Below are positions 56,399-64,000 of a DNA stretch of 64,000 bases, piece by piece. A program made the translations under genes and the position numbers. The notes beneath the pieces are model-generated. The model saw only the letters and a program-made list of their open reading frames with translations, did not search any database and was not told the origin of the DNA. The stretch's first letter is position 1; every line of letters starts with the position of its first letter. Location of the stretch: contig NZ_JAKEDT010000011.1 in the NCBI RefSeq assembly GCF_021462525.1, positions 1-64,000 on the forward strand, in the 5' to 3' direction. The DNA comes from Thermus caliditerrae (lineage in GTDB: Bacteria > Deinococcota > Deinococci > Deinococcales > Thermaceae).

Positions 56399-56955
56399 AG
56401 GAAGTAGTGGTGCACCCTAGGGTCTTCCGTAAGCTCGGGGTGGAAGGCGCTGGCCAGGAGCCTGCCCTGGCGCACCAAGACGGGTAGCCCGTTGAGTTCC
56501 GCCAGCACCTCCACCCCCTCCCCCAAACGCCGGAACACGGGGGCGCGGATGAAGACCCCGCGGAAGGGCCCGAGGCCCTTGATCTCCAGCTCCTCTTGGA
56601 AGCTTTCCACCTGCCGACCGAAAGCGTTGCGCTCCACCGCCACGTCCAGCACCCCCAGCCGGGGCTGCTCAGGGTAGCCCAGGATCTCCTTGGCCATCCA
56701 GATGGCCCCAGCGCAGGTGCCGAAGACCGCCAGCGAACCCTCCTCTACCCGCTTCCGAACCTCCTCCTCGATCCCGTAGTCCCGGGCCAGCTTGCCGATG
56801 GTGGTGGATTCGCCTCCGGGAACGATGAGGGCCTTTATATCTTGGATATGTTCCCTTTTCCGCACCTCCTTGGCCTCTATCCCCAGGCGCTTTAGGGCCT
56901 CCTTATGCTCGCGAAAATCCCCTTGTAGGGCCAGTACGCCGACCACGCCCTTCAT
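56380..56955 (-). CDS. pdxT: Pyridoxal 5'-phosphate synthase glutaminase subunit
   Basis: A 191-residue class I glutamine amidotransferase that feeds ammonia to PdxS for PLP synthesis. The catalytic triad is C81 (FGTCAGAIWMA) with H172 and E174 (AFHPELTED). The oxyanion-strand motif PGGESTTIGKL is present. It usually lies next to pdxS, but here four genes and about 3.7 kb separate them. It starts 7 nt after nhaA and shares its transcript. Confidence 0.95.
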   Translation of the reverse strand: MKGVVGVLALQGDFREHKEALKRLGIEAKEVRKREHIQDIKALIVPGGESTTIGKLARDYGIEEEVRKRVEEGSLAVFGTCAGAIWMAKEILGYPEQPRLGVLDVAVERNAFGRQVESFQEELEIKGLGPFRGVFIRAPVFRRLGEGVEVLAELNGLPVLVRQGRLLASAFHPELTEDPRVHHYFLELADL

Positions 56956-56962
56956 CCTGGGC

Positions 56963-58201
56963 CTAGGGGGCTACCCTGTCAAGGGAAGCCCGAACCAGGA
57001 GGAAGCCTAAAACCCCGGCCGTGAGGGAAGCGGCCAGAACCCCCACCTTGGCCTGGTCCAGCATCCCCCCTTGGAAGGCCAGCCCGGCGATGAACAGGGC
57101 CATGGTGAAGCCAATCCCCGCCAGGAAGCCCACACCCAGGAGGGCCTTGAGATTTGTCCCCTCAGGCAACGCGCCCAAACCCAAGAGGAGGGCCAGCCAG
57201 GAAAAGAGGAAAACCCCAAGGGGTTTGCCCAGGAGGAGGCCTAGGGCCACCCCCAGGGCCACGGGGCCTACATCGAGGCCCCCCAAGGCCACTCCAGCGT
57301 TGAAGAAGGCAAAAACAGGGAGGACCCCGTACGCCACCCAGGGGTGGAGGGCATGCTCCAAGCGATGCAGGGGGCTTTGCGCCTCACCCACCTCCTCTTC
57401 CAGGGCCTCCAACTCCCCCTCGAGGGCCTCGGGATCCGTCTCTGTGGTGGCTCCTTGGAAAGGCCTCCCCCGCCGCAAAGGTATGGCCAAAGCTAGGAAC
57501 ACCCCGGCCAAGGTGGCGTGAAGGCCGGACTTCAGAACGAAGTACCAAAGGGGAAGTCCCAGGAGGAGGTAGGGCCAAAGGTACCAAACCCCTACCCGGT
57601 TCAGAAGGAGAAGCGCCCCCAAGGTGAGGGCCGCCAGGAAAAGGTAGGTGCCCTCGAGGCCTCCCGTGTAGAAAAGGGCAATGACCAAAACCGCCCCCAG
57701 GTCGTCCACGATGGCCAAGGCGGTGAGGAAGAGCTTGAGCCCTAGGGGGGCCCGGGGTACCAAGGCTAAGACCCCCAGGGCGAAGGCGATGTCCGTGGCC
57801 ATGGGCACCCCCCAGCCCCGGGCCTCGGGAAGGGTGGGGTTGACCCAGAGGTAGAGCAGGGCGGGAACGGCCATCCCCCCCAAGGCCCCGGCCATGGCCA
57901 GACCCGCCCGCCGCGGCTCCCTCAACTCACCCGCCAGGAGCTCCCGCTTGAGCTCAAGGCCTACCAGGAGAAAAAACACAGCCATCAGGAGGTCATTGAC
58001 CCAAAGAAGAAGGGGTTTTTCTAGGGCAAAGGCCCCCACCCGCAGGGCCACAGGCACCTCCCGCAGGCCGAAGTAGGTCCCTGCCCAAGGGGTGTTGGCT
58101 AGGAAAAAGGCCAGAAGGGCAGCAAAGAAAAGGAGGAACCCTCCCTTGGCTTCGCTTTGCAAAAACTGCTCTAGTGCTTTGGGATAGGGTTTCCGCGGCA
58201 T
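56963..58201 (-). CDS. nhaA: Na+/H+ antiporter NhaA
   Basis: A 412-residue antiporter with about 12 transmembrane helices. The two ion-binding aspartates are visible in TALAIVDDLGAVLVIALFYT, and the N-terminal signature LLLWVNDLLMAVFFLLVGLE is conserved. It exports sodium in exchange for protons. ATG at 58201 is chosen because a TATAAT -10 element lies 6 nt upstream, overlapping the in-frame GTG that would extend it. A longer hydrophilic loop (about 235-270, EALEGELEALEEEVGE) is acidic and unusual for NhaA. Confidence 0.93.
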   Translation of the reverse strand: MPRKPYPKALEQFLQSEAKGGFLLFFAALLAFFLANTPWAGTYFGLREVPVALRVGAFALEKPLLLWVNDLLMAVFFLLVGLELKRELLAGELREPRRAGLAMAGALGGMAVPALLYLWVNPTLPEARGWGVPMATDIAFALGVLALVPRAPLGLKLFLTALAIVDDLGAVLVIALFYTGGLEGTYLFLAALTLGALLLLNRVGVWYLWPYLLLGLPLWYFVLKSGLHATLAGVFLALAIPLRRGRPFQGATTETDPEALEGELEALEEEVGEAQSPLHRLEHALHPWVAYGVLPVFAFFNAGVALGGLDVGPVALGVALGLLLGKPLGVFLFSWLALLLGLGALPEGTNLKALLGVGFLAGIGFTMALFIAGLAFQGGMLDQAKVGVLAASLTAGVLGFLLVRASLDRVAP

Positions 58202-58207
58202 GGCGGG

Positions 58208-58235
58208 ATTATACACGCACCCAGAGCAGCCTCAA
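58208..58235 (-). promoter_or_regulatory. Promoter of nhaA-pdxT
   Basis: On the minus strand TTGAGG (58235-58230) is separated by 16 nt from TATAAT (58213-58208), 6 nt before the nhaA ATG. The -10 element overlaps the stop codon of the ATPase gene. This gives nhaA and pdxT their own probably leaderless transcript. Confidence 0.65.
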
Positions 58236-60260
58236 GCTGTTGAGGGTGACCAGGACCAAGGCCCCGTTGTCCGCCAAAACCGCAGGCCAAAGACCTGTGA
58301 GGCCGAGAAGGGTGGAGAGCAGGAAAAGCGCCTTCAGCCCCAAGGCCAAGGCCACGTTCTGCCGCACCACAGCTAGGGTCCTGCGGCTTAAGCGAAAAGC
58401 CCGCGGCAAGGCGGCGAGGGAGAGGAGGGCCACATCCGCAGCCTTGAGGGCCGCCTCCGTGCCCTCAGCCACCGCCAGGCCCACGGTGGCCCGGGCCAGG
58501 GCCGGAGCGTCGTTCACCCCGTCCCCCACCATGGCCACGCCCCCCTCCCGGGAAAGCACCTCCACTAAGCGGAGCTTTTCCACGGGGGAAAGCCCCGCCC
58601 GCACCTCCTCGGGGGCGAGGCCCAAGGCCCGGGCCAGGGCAAGGGCCGCCGCTTCCCGGTCCCCGGTGAGGAGGAGGGGCTTAAGCCCCAAGGCGCGGAA
58701 GTCCAAAAGGGCCTCCCGGGCCTCCGGCCGGGGCTCGTCCTGGAAGGCGAAAAGGGCCAAGGGCTCCCCCGAGCGCACCAAGAGGGCCAGGCTCATCCCC
58801 TCTTCCCCCAGGGCCTGGACCTGGGAGCGGAGGAACTTGGGGAGGGTCACCGCCTCAGGGCGCACCAGCCCCACCTCTGCGCCCTTCACCTGGGCGAAGC
58901 TCCCCACACCAGGTTCGCTCCGATACCCCTCGGCCTCGAGGGCCCCAGAACCCACCTCCCTGAGAGCCCGGGCCAGGGGGTGAGACGAGCCTTGGGCCAC
59001 CGCCTTAGCCAAAGCCAGGGCTTGTTCCTTCCCTATCTCCAAAGGAAGCACCCGCACCAAGCGGGGCCTCCCCAGGGTAAGGGTGCCGGTCTTGTCCAGG
59101 GCCAAATGCCTCACCCCGGCAAGGCGCTCCAGGGCCGCCCCGCTCTTGAAGAGCACCCCCACCCTGGCCCCCCGGGCTACCCCGGCGGCGATGGCCGCGG
59201 GCACGGAGACCACCAGGGCGCAAGGGCAGGAAATGAGAAGGAGGGCCAGGGCTTTGTAGGCGTGCCCCAGGAAGTCCCCTCGGAAAAGGGGCAGGACCAA
59301 GGCCACGAAGGCCGCCAGGACCAGAACGGCAGGGGTGTAGCGGCGGGCAAAGGCGTCCACCAGCCTTTCCGCTTGGGCTTTTCTCAGAAGGGCTTCCTCG
59401 GCAAGGCGCTCCATCTCCGCCAGAAAGCCCTCCCGGGGGCGCCGCTCGACCCTAAGCTCCAGGCTCCCTTCGACCACCAGGCTTCCCCCATACACCCCGT
59501 CCCCCGCCCCCCTGCGCTGCGGTAAAGGTTCCCCAGTGAAGGGGGCTTCTTCCACCAAAGCTTCCCCCGCAAGCACTACCCCGTCGGCGGGTACCCGCTC
59601 GCCTGGGGGCACCCGCACCCGGTCCCCCACCTCCAAAGCCTCGAGGGGTAGCTCCTCCACCCCATCCTCCCGCAAACGGTAAGCCCGCCGGGGAAGGAGT
59701 TCCCCCAGGGCGAATAAGGCCCTCCGGGCTTGGGCGATGCTGTAGGCCTCCAGCACCTCCCCTACTAGAAAAAGGAAGACCACCACGGCGGCCTCGGCAT
59801 AGGCTCCGATGAGGATAGCTCCCAAAGTGGCCACTGTCACCAAGGCTTGCATGCTGAAGGGGTTCTGCCGCAAACCGGCCACGGCCCTGCGCGCCAGGGG
59901 ATAAACCCCCGCCAGGGCGGCCAGGGTGTAGCCCCACCCGGCCCAGACCGGAAGGAGGAAGGAGGCTAAGAGGGCCAGGAGCAAAAGCCCCCCTGTGAGA
60001 AGAGCCCAGCGCCAAGGACCGGCAAGCCCCCGGGTCTCCTCCCCGGCAGGCCTCAAGCGGTAGCCCAGGGAAGCGAGGGCCCTTTCCGCCTCCCGTTCCG
60101 CCCCCGGCACCTCCAGGTGCAGGTAGGCCTTGCCGCTTTGGAAGCTCACCTCGGCCCGAACCACCCCGGGCACGGACCGCAAGGTCCCCTCCACCTTGCG
60201 GGCGCAGTCGGCGCAGTCCATGCCCTCCACCCGAAACACGCGCACCCTGGGGGCCTCCAT
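58209..60260 (-). CDS. Heavy-metal P1B-type ATPase (Zn/Cd/Pb class)
   Basis: A 683-residue metal exporter. One N-terminal HMA domain carries GMDCADC (C16, C19). The transmembrane metal motif is SCPCALV (C345, C347), the phosphorylation site is DKTGTLT (D389), HP is in SSHPLA, and the hinge is GDGVNDAPAL. The last helices read LKALFLLSTLLG and LADNGALVLVTLNSLRLL, with the lysine and aspartate of ZntA-type Zn2+/Cd2+/Pb2+ pumps. A similar SmtB-linked P1B-ATPase (TtArsX) has been reported in T. thermophilus. It has its own promoter with an overlapping operator. Confidence 0.92.
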   Translation of the reverse strand: MEAPRVRVFRVEGMDCADCARKVEGTLRSVPGVVRAEVSFQSGKAYLHLEVPGAEREAERALASLGYRLRPAGEETRGLAGPWRWALLTGGLLLLALLASFLLPVWAGWGYTLAALAGVYPLARRAVAGLRQNPFSMQALVTVATLGAILIGAYAEAAVVVFLFLVGEVLEAYSIAQARRALFALGELLPRRAYRLREDGVEELPLEALEVGDRVRVPPGERVPADGVVLAGEALVEEAPFTGEPLPQRRGAGDGVYGGSLVVEGSLELRVERRPREGFLAEMERLAEEALLRKAQAERLVDAFARRYTPAVLVLAAFVALVLPLFRGDFLGHAYKALALLLISCPCALVVSVPAAIAAGVARGARVGVLFKSGAALERLAGVRHLALDKTGTLTLGRPRLVRVLPLEIGKEQALALAKAVAQGSSHPLARALREVGSGALEAEGYRSEPGVGSFAQVKGAEVGLVRPEAVTLPKFLRSQVQALGEEGMSLALLVRSGEPLALFAFQDEPRPEAREALLDFRALGLKPLLLTGDREAAALALARALGLAPEEVRAGLSPVEKLRLVEVLSREGGVAMVGDGVNDAPALARATVGLAVAEGTEAALKAADVALLSLAALPRAFRLSRRTLAVVRQNVALALGLKALFLLSTLLGLTGLWPAVLADNGALVLVTLNSLRLLWVRV

Positions 60261-60266
60261 GCCCCC

Positions 60267-60295
60267 AAGGTAACATCACTTGACCATGTGCTCAA
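60267..60295 (-). promoter_or_regulatory. Promoter of the P1B-ATPase gene
   Basis: On the minus strand TTGAGC (60295-60290) is followed after 17 nt by TACCTT (60272-60267), just before the ATPase start at 60260. It overlaps the ArsR-type inverted repeat. Confidence 0.55.
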
Positions 60296-60298
60296 GTG
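60277..60298. promoter_or_regulatory. ArsR/SmtB-type operator
   Basis: CACTTGA (60277-60283) and TCAAGTG (60292-60298) form a perfect 7-bp inverted repeat separated by 8 nt. Its size and TTGA/TCAA core fit the 12-2-12 palindromes bound by ArsR/SmtB repressors. It overlaps the arsR stop codon and the -35 of the ATPase promoter. Confidence 0.65.
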
Positions 60299-60651
60299 TA
60301 TTCTTCCGCGTGCTCCAAAGCCCCCTCGAGGAGCCGCTCCACGTGCCCATCCGCCACCCGGTAGTAGACCTGCTTCCCTTCCCTGCGGAAGGCCACCAGC
60401 CTGGCCTGGCGGAGAAGCTTCAGCTGGTGGCTCACCGCAGAAACGGAAACCCCCGCCAAAAGGGCCAGGTCGCAGACGCAAAGCTCCCCCGCCGCCCTCA
60501 GGGCTAGGAGAAGCCGCATCCGGGTGGGGTCGGCCAGGGCCTTGAGGAGAAGGGCCGCCTCCTTCAAAACCCCCTCCTGGGGCAAGGCGGCCCGGGCCTT
60601 GTCCACCTTCTCCGGGTGGATCTCGTAGACCCCGCAGACCGCCTTGGCCAT
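60292..60651 (-). CDS. ArsR/SmtB family metal-sensing repressor
   Basis: A 119-residue winged-helix repressor. The alpha-3 metal motif is ELCVCDLA (C58, C60, D61) with a further C6 near the N-terminus, as in ArsR/CadC. The alpha-5 zinc site of SmtB/CzrA is also present as D101, H103, H114 and E117. It should repress the adjacent ATPase and release DNA on binding Cd, Zn, Pb or As. It follows pdxS by 4 nt and so is made from the pdxS transcript. A similar repressor is known as TtSmtB in T. thermophilus. Confidence 0.9.
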   Translation of the reverse strand: MAKAVCGVYEIHPEKVDKARAALPQEGVLKEAALLLKALADPTRMRLLLALRAAGELCVCDLALLAGVSVSAVSHQLKLLRQARLVAFRREGKQVYYRVADGHVERLLEGALEHAEEYT

Positions 60652-60655
60652 GCCC

Positions 60656-61537
60656 TCACCAACCCCGCTTGGCCAGGCGCTCCTCTTCCTTAAGCTGGTC
60701 CAGGTTGATGCCCACCATGGGCTCACCCAGGTCCTCAGAAACCTCGGCCAGCACCTCGGGGTCGTTGTAGTGGGTCACCGCCCGCACGATGGCCCGGGCC
60801 CGCTTCCTGGGGTCACCGGACTTGAAGATGCCGCTCCCCACGAAAACCCCGTCCATGCCCAGGTGCATCATCAAGGCGGCGTCGGCCGGGGTGGCGATAC
60901 CGCCAGCAGCGAAGTTCACCACGGGAAGGCGGCCGTGGTCATGGACCCACCTCACCAGCTCCAAGGGGGCCCCAATCTCCTTGGCGTAGGCCACGAGCTC
61001 ATCCTCCCGGAGGGACTGGACGTAGCGGATCTGCTTCCACATGGTGCGGGCGTGGCGCACCGCCTCCACCACGTTGCCCGTGCCCGCCTCCCCCTTGGTG
61101 CGGATCATGGCCGCCCCCTCGGCGATGCGCCTAAGGGCCTCGCCCAGGTCCCGGGCCCCGTTCACGAAGGGCACCTTGAACTTCCACTTGTCGATGTGGT
61201 GCTCCTCGTCCGCGGGGGTGAGGACCTCGGACTCGTCGATGAAGTCCACCCCGATGGCCTCGAGGATCATGGCCTCCACAAAGTGCCCGATGCGCACCTT
61301 GGCCATCACCGGGATGGACACCGCGGCCATGATCTCCTTGATCACCTTGGGGTCCGACATGCGGGCCACCCCGCCCTGGGCCCGGATGTCCGCGGGGACC
61401 CTCTCCAGGGCCATCACCGCCACCGCCCCCGCCTCCTCGGCGATGGCCGCCTGCTCCGGGGTGGTCACGTCCATGATCACCCCGCCCTTGAACATCTCCG
61501 CGAAGCCCGTCTTGATCTGAAAGGTTCCCTTCTCCAT
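60656..61537 (-). CDS. pdxS: Pyridoxal 5'-phosphate synthase subunit
   Basis: A 293-residue TIM-barrel lyase that makes PLP from ribose 5-phosphate, glyceraldehyde 3-phosphate and ammonia, working as a dodecamer with PdxT. Conserved parts are [13 protein letters not shown], the lysine-bearing strand [14 protein letters not shown] and the phosphate-binding [16 protein letters not shown]. The start at 61537 has GGATGGAGGG upstream. The expected partner, pdxT, is not adjacent but lies at the end of the same gene run. Confidence 0.97.
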   Translation of the reverse strand: MEKGTFQIKTGFAEMFKGGVIMDVTTPEQAAIAEEAGAVAVMALERVPADIRAQGGVARMSDPKVIKEIMAAVSIPVMAKVRIGHFVEAMILEAIGVDFIDESEVLTPADEEHHIDKWKFKVPFVNGARDLGEALRRIAEGAAMIRTKGEAGTGNVVEAVRHARTMWKQIRYVQSLREDELVAYAKEIGAPLELVRWVHDHGRLPVVNFAAGGIATPADAALMMHLGMDGVFVGSGIFKSGDPRKRARAIVRAVTHYNDPEVLAEVSEDLGEPMVGINLDQLKEEERLAKRGW

Positions 61538-61547
61538 CCCGCCCTCC

Positions 61548-61576
61548 ATCCTCAAGCTTACTTCCCCCGGGGTCAA
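61548..61576 (-). promoter_or_regulatory. Promoter of pdxS-arsR
   Basis: On the minus strand TTGACC (61576-61571) is followed after 17 nt by GAGGAT (61553-61548), upstream of pdxS. The -10 keeps the key A and T positions but is otherwise weak. Confidence 0.5.
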
Positions 61577-61593
61577 GCCCGGAGGAACACAAA

Positions 61594-61614
61594 GCCGGGG
61601 GCCAAGCCCCCGGC
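61594..61614 (-). terminator. Hairpin terminator of the M23 peptidase gene
   Basis: GCCGGGGGC and GCCCCCGGC form a perfect 9-bp stem with a 3-nt loop, followed on the minus strand by TTTGTGTT. It lies 16 nt after the peptidase stop and insulates pdxS. Confidence 0.8.
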
Positions 61615-61630
61615 CTTAGGAAGCCAGCCC

Positions 61631-62833
61631 TCACGGGAGGTAGGCCAAGGGGTTCCGGGCCACCCCGCCCACCCGCACCTCGAAGTGCAGGTGGGGGCCG
61701 GTAGACCAGCCGGTGGAGCCCACGTAGCCAATGACCTGCCCGGCCTCCACCCACTCCCCGGAGCGCACCGCGATGCGGGACATGTGGGCATAAAGGGTCT
61801 CCACACCCCCGCCGTGGTCCACCACCACGTGGAAGCCGTACCCGTAAGAGCTCCAGCCAGCCACCTGCACTTGCCCCGCTTTGGCCGCCACAATGGGCGT
61901 GCCGTAGGGAGCGGCTAGGTCGATGCCGGTATGGTAGCGCTGGAAGGCCCCCCGCTGGCCAAAGTAGGTGGTGATGCGGAAGCCGGAAAGGGGCCAGCGC
62001 ATCCCCCCCTCCTGGTAGCTCACCCGACGCACCTGCGGCTTAACGGAAGCCCTTTGCGTCTGGGCCTGAGCCTGCCGGGCCCCCTGAGCCAAGGCCTGCT
62101 GACGCCGCCTCTCCTCCGCCAAGCGCCTGAGCTCCTCTTGGCGGCGGCGCTCCGCCTCGAGGCGGGCCTGCCGCTCCGCCTCCTGCTTGGCCAAAAGGCG
62201 CTGGTAGGTGGTCTTGGCCTGGATGCCCGGGAGGAGCACCAGGTCCCCCGCCTTGAGCTCCGCCGGGTTTGCCAGCCCGTTCACCCTGGCCACCTCCACC
62301 GGAGAAAGCCCAAAGCGCGCAGCCAGGTCCACCAGGGTCTGCCCCTCGGGCAGGGCCACCACAAGACCCTTCACCTTCTTGGGGATGTAGAGGACGCTCC
62401 CCGCCACCAGGCGGTCGAGGCTTTCCAGGGAAGGGTTGGCGGACACCAGGTCCAGCACGCTCACCCCGTAGCGGCTCGCCACGCTCTGCAGGGTATCCCC
62501 CGGGCGCACCCGGTAGGCCTCCACCCCCGGGGGCACCCGCGGGGCGCGATCCTCCTGGGCCACCAAAGGGATGAGGAGGCGCTGGCCTACCTGGAGCCGG
62601 TCCGTCTTCAGACCGCTGGACCACATGATGTGGCGCGGGTCCACCCCGTACCGGGCCGCCACCCCGGCCAAGGTGTCGCCTGGGCGCACCTCGTAGACCA
62701 CCCAGCCCTTCTTGGCCGCCTGCCCCACCTCCACGGTGGCCTCGGGCAGGGGCAGGGGGCTAAGGATGAGGGGTTTGGCCAACGCCAGGGCGGAACAAGA
62801 CAGCACGCACAAGGTCCCCAGAATTCCCCGCAA
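61631..62833 (-). CDS. LysM-domain M23 family peptidoglycan endopeptidase
   Basis: A 400-residue exported murein hydrolase or activator. After a signal peptide (LGTLCVLSCSALALA) come three LysM domains (about 46-90, 106-150 and 156-197; for example YEVRPGDTLAGVAARYGV), an arginine/glutamine-rich coiled coil (about 205-255) and a C-terminal M23 domain with zinc ligands in YHTGIDLAAPYG and GPHLHFEV. It probably cleaves peptide cross-links near the septum. A TTG start is used, with GGAGGTGAG upstream. Confidence 0.92.
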   Translation of the reverse strand: MRGILGTLCVLSCSALALAKPLILSPLPLPEATVEVGQAAKKGWVVYEVRPGDTLAGVAARYGVDPRHIMWSSGLKTDRLQVGQRLLIPLVAQEDRAPRVPPGVEAYRVRPGDTLQSVASRYGVSVLDLVSANPSLESLDRLVAGSVLYIPKKVKGLVVALPEGQTLVDLAARFGLSPVEVARVNGLANPAELKAGDLVLLPGIQAKTTYQRLLAKQEAERQARLEAERRRQEELRRLAEERRRQQALAQGARQAQAQTQRASVKPQVRRVSYQEGGMRWPLSGFRITTYFGQRGAFQRYHTGIDLAAPYGTPIVAAKAGQVQVAGWSSYGYGFHVVVDHGGGVETLYAHMSRIAVRSGEWVEAGQVIGYVGSTGWSTGPHLHFEVRVGGVARNPLAYLP

Positions 62834-62873
62834 CGCTCACCTCCAGGCAGAATACCGCTCCAACCTCGGCGGG

Positions 62874-62882
62874 ATTATACCA
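62874..62882 (-). promoter_or_regulatory. Extended -10 promoter of the M23 peptidase gene
   Basis: On the minus strand TGGTATAAT forms an extended -10, about 41 nt before the TTG start codon. A TTGCCC lies 19 nt upstream of the hexamer and may be a poorly spaced -35. Confidence 0.5.
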
Positions 62883-62954
62883 GCCACCGCCCTGGAAAGG
62901 GCAAGGGGCGAAAGACCTTGCGGGAAGAAGCCCCTTTCCCAAAGATGCAACTCC

Positions 62955-64000
62955 CTACCGGGCCGCAAGGGCAGCCAGGAACTCCTTGTTGCTCTTGGTG
63001 CGCCCGAGCCGGGAGAGGAGCATTTCCATGGCCTCCGCGGGGTCCATGTCCGCCAGCACCTTGCGCAGAAGCCACATCTTGTGCACCACCTCTTCGCCAA
63101 GGAGAAGCTCCTCCCGCCTCGTACCCGACTTGAGGATGTCGATGGCGGGGAAGATGCGCCGCTCCTCGAGGCGGCGGGAGAGGTGAAGCTCCATGTTGCC
63201 CGTGCCCTTGAACTCCTCAAAGATCACGTCGTCCATGCGGCTTCCCGTCTCCACCAAAGCGGTGGCCAGGATGGTGAGGCTTCCCCCACCCCGGATGTTG
63301 CGGGCCGCCCCCAGGAAGCGCTTGGGAAAGTACAGCGCCGCGGAGTCCAGACCACCGGAAAGGGTGCGCCCCGTGGGCGGCGTCACCAGGTTGTTGGCCC
63401 GGGCCAGGCGGGTGATGGAGTCCAGGAGGATCATCACGTGCCCCCCCTCCTCCACGATGCGCTTGGCCCTTTCGTGCACGAACTCCGCCACCCGGATGTG
63501 ATTCTGAGGTGGCTCGTCAAAGGTGCTGGCGATGACCTCGGCCCCTCCCACGCTTTCCCGGAAGTCCGTGACCTCCTCGGGACGCTCGTCGATGAGGAGG
63601 ACGATCACCTTGATGTCGGGCTCGTTCTTGAGGACGGCGTTGGCGATCTTCTTGAGGAGCGTGGTCTTGCCCGCCTTGGGCGGGGCCACGATCAGCCCCC
63701 GCTGCCCCCGCCCGATGGGGGCCAGGAGGTCGATCACCCGGGTGGAAAGCTCGTCCGGGGTGGTTTCCAGCCGGATCTGGCGGTCGGGGAACTGGGGCAC
63801 CAGCTCGTCAAAGCGGGGGCGGTCCTTGGCGGCTTCGGGGTCCAGATCGTTCACCGCCTCCACCTTGATGAGGGTGGCGTAGCGCTCGTTCTCCCGGGGG
63901 GGTCGGACCCGGCCCACCACGTAGTCGCCGCTCCTTAGGGCGTATTGGCGGATGAGGCCAGCGGAAACGATGGCCACCCGCGACTCCAGGTTGAAGAGGT
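62955..64000 (-). CDS. rho: Transcription termination factor Rho, 5'-truncated by the window edge
   Basis: The C-terminal about 347 residues of Rho, an RNA-dependent hexameric ATPase helicase. The reading frame stays open to the window edge, so the N-terminal part lies outside. The P-loop is [13 protein letters not shown], Walker B is [14 protein letters not shown], the Q-loop region [20 protein letters not shown] and the R-loop [18 protein letters not shown] are present. The RNA-binding part ([12 protein letters not shown]) is only partly inside. No inserted domain is seen. Confidence 0.96.
   Translation of the reverse strand, partial: LFNLESRVAIVSAGLIRQYALRSGDYVVGRVRPPRENERYATLIKVEAVNDLDPEAAKDRPRFDELVPQFPDRQIRLETTPDELSTRVIDLLAPIGRGQRGLIVAPPKAGKTTLLKKIANAVLKNEPDIKVIVLLIDERPEEVTDFRESVGGAEVIASTFDEPPQNHIRVAEFVHERAKRIVEEGGHVMILLDSITRLARANNLVTPPTGRTLSGGLDSAALYFPKRFLGAARNIRGGGSLTILATALVETGSRMDDVIFEEFKGTGNMELHLSRRLEERRIFPAIDILKSGTRREELLLGEEVVHKMWLLRKVLADMDPAEAMEMLLSRLGRTKSNKEFLAALAAR

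Noticed and set aside
62881-62954. Hairpin GGGAA/TTCCC after rho as a terminator
   Set aside because: The stem is only 5 bp with an uneven loop and no T-run; it is too weak to call.

Overview
The window is chromosomal DNA of a Thermus species. It is GC-rich throughout and carries a nine-gene V/A-type ATPase operon in the Thermus order. HisRS, AspRS, AsnRS, RlmO, family-4 uracil-DNA glycosylase and a lactate-type TRAP binding protein all read as close relatives of T. thermophilus proteins. They are not identical to the sequences I remember, so another Thermus species is likely. No insertion sequence, prophage or CRISPR array is visible.

Layout. 133-5934: serine dehydratase beta subunit; divergent from it, a membrane protein, a DapA-superfamily aldolase and an LEA-type lipoprotein; then cytidine deaminase and a CBS-domain membrane protein. 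6017-14299: MarR regulator and a complete RND efflux operon (two TolC-like genes, adaptor, pump) ending in an alpha/beta hydrolase and a carboxymuconolactone-decarboxylase-like gene disrupted by a 28-bp tandem duplication. 14399-17104: aconitase. 17201-25574 (minus): V-ATPase operon G-I-K-E-C-F-A-B-D, divergent from rlmO with a 22-bp perfect palindrome between them. 27224-33596: small unknown genes, a beta-lactamase-fold hydrolase, a Ser/Thr kinase, an acyl-CoA synthetase and a TPR/glycosidase-like protein.

33547-42548 (minus): MurJ, a Card1-like PD-(D/E)XK protein, tRNA-Leu(UAA), an LCP ligase, a lipoprotein subtilase, a metal-receptor-like protein without signal peptide, histidinol dehydrogenase, a beta-rich unknown protein and a transmembrane pseudokinase. 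42629-46321 (plus): an unknown gene coupled to uracil-DNA glycosylase, then modABC behind a candidate Moco riboswitch. 46136-53205: a LuxR-like regulator and a small membrane protein, then hisS, aspS, phzF-like, HAD phosphatase and asnS. 53453-56370: lactate-type TRAP transporter. 56380-61537 (minus): pdxS, an ArsR/SmtB regulator, a Zn/Cd/Pb-type P1B-ATPase, nhaA and pdxT, so the two PLP-synthase genes are separated by an ion-homeostasis cassette. 61631-64000 (minus): a LysM/M23 peptidase and the 5'-truncated rho gene.

A recurring regulatory theme is a -10 hexamer (TATAGT, TATACT, TAGACT, TATAAT and similar) placed 6-8 nt before a start codon, the arrangement expected for leaderless mRNAs. 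In the tightest case the start codons at 795 (minus) and 813 (plus) are 17 nt apart and share one overlapping -10 element. All functions are assigned from protein motifs and gene context; no database search was run.
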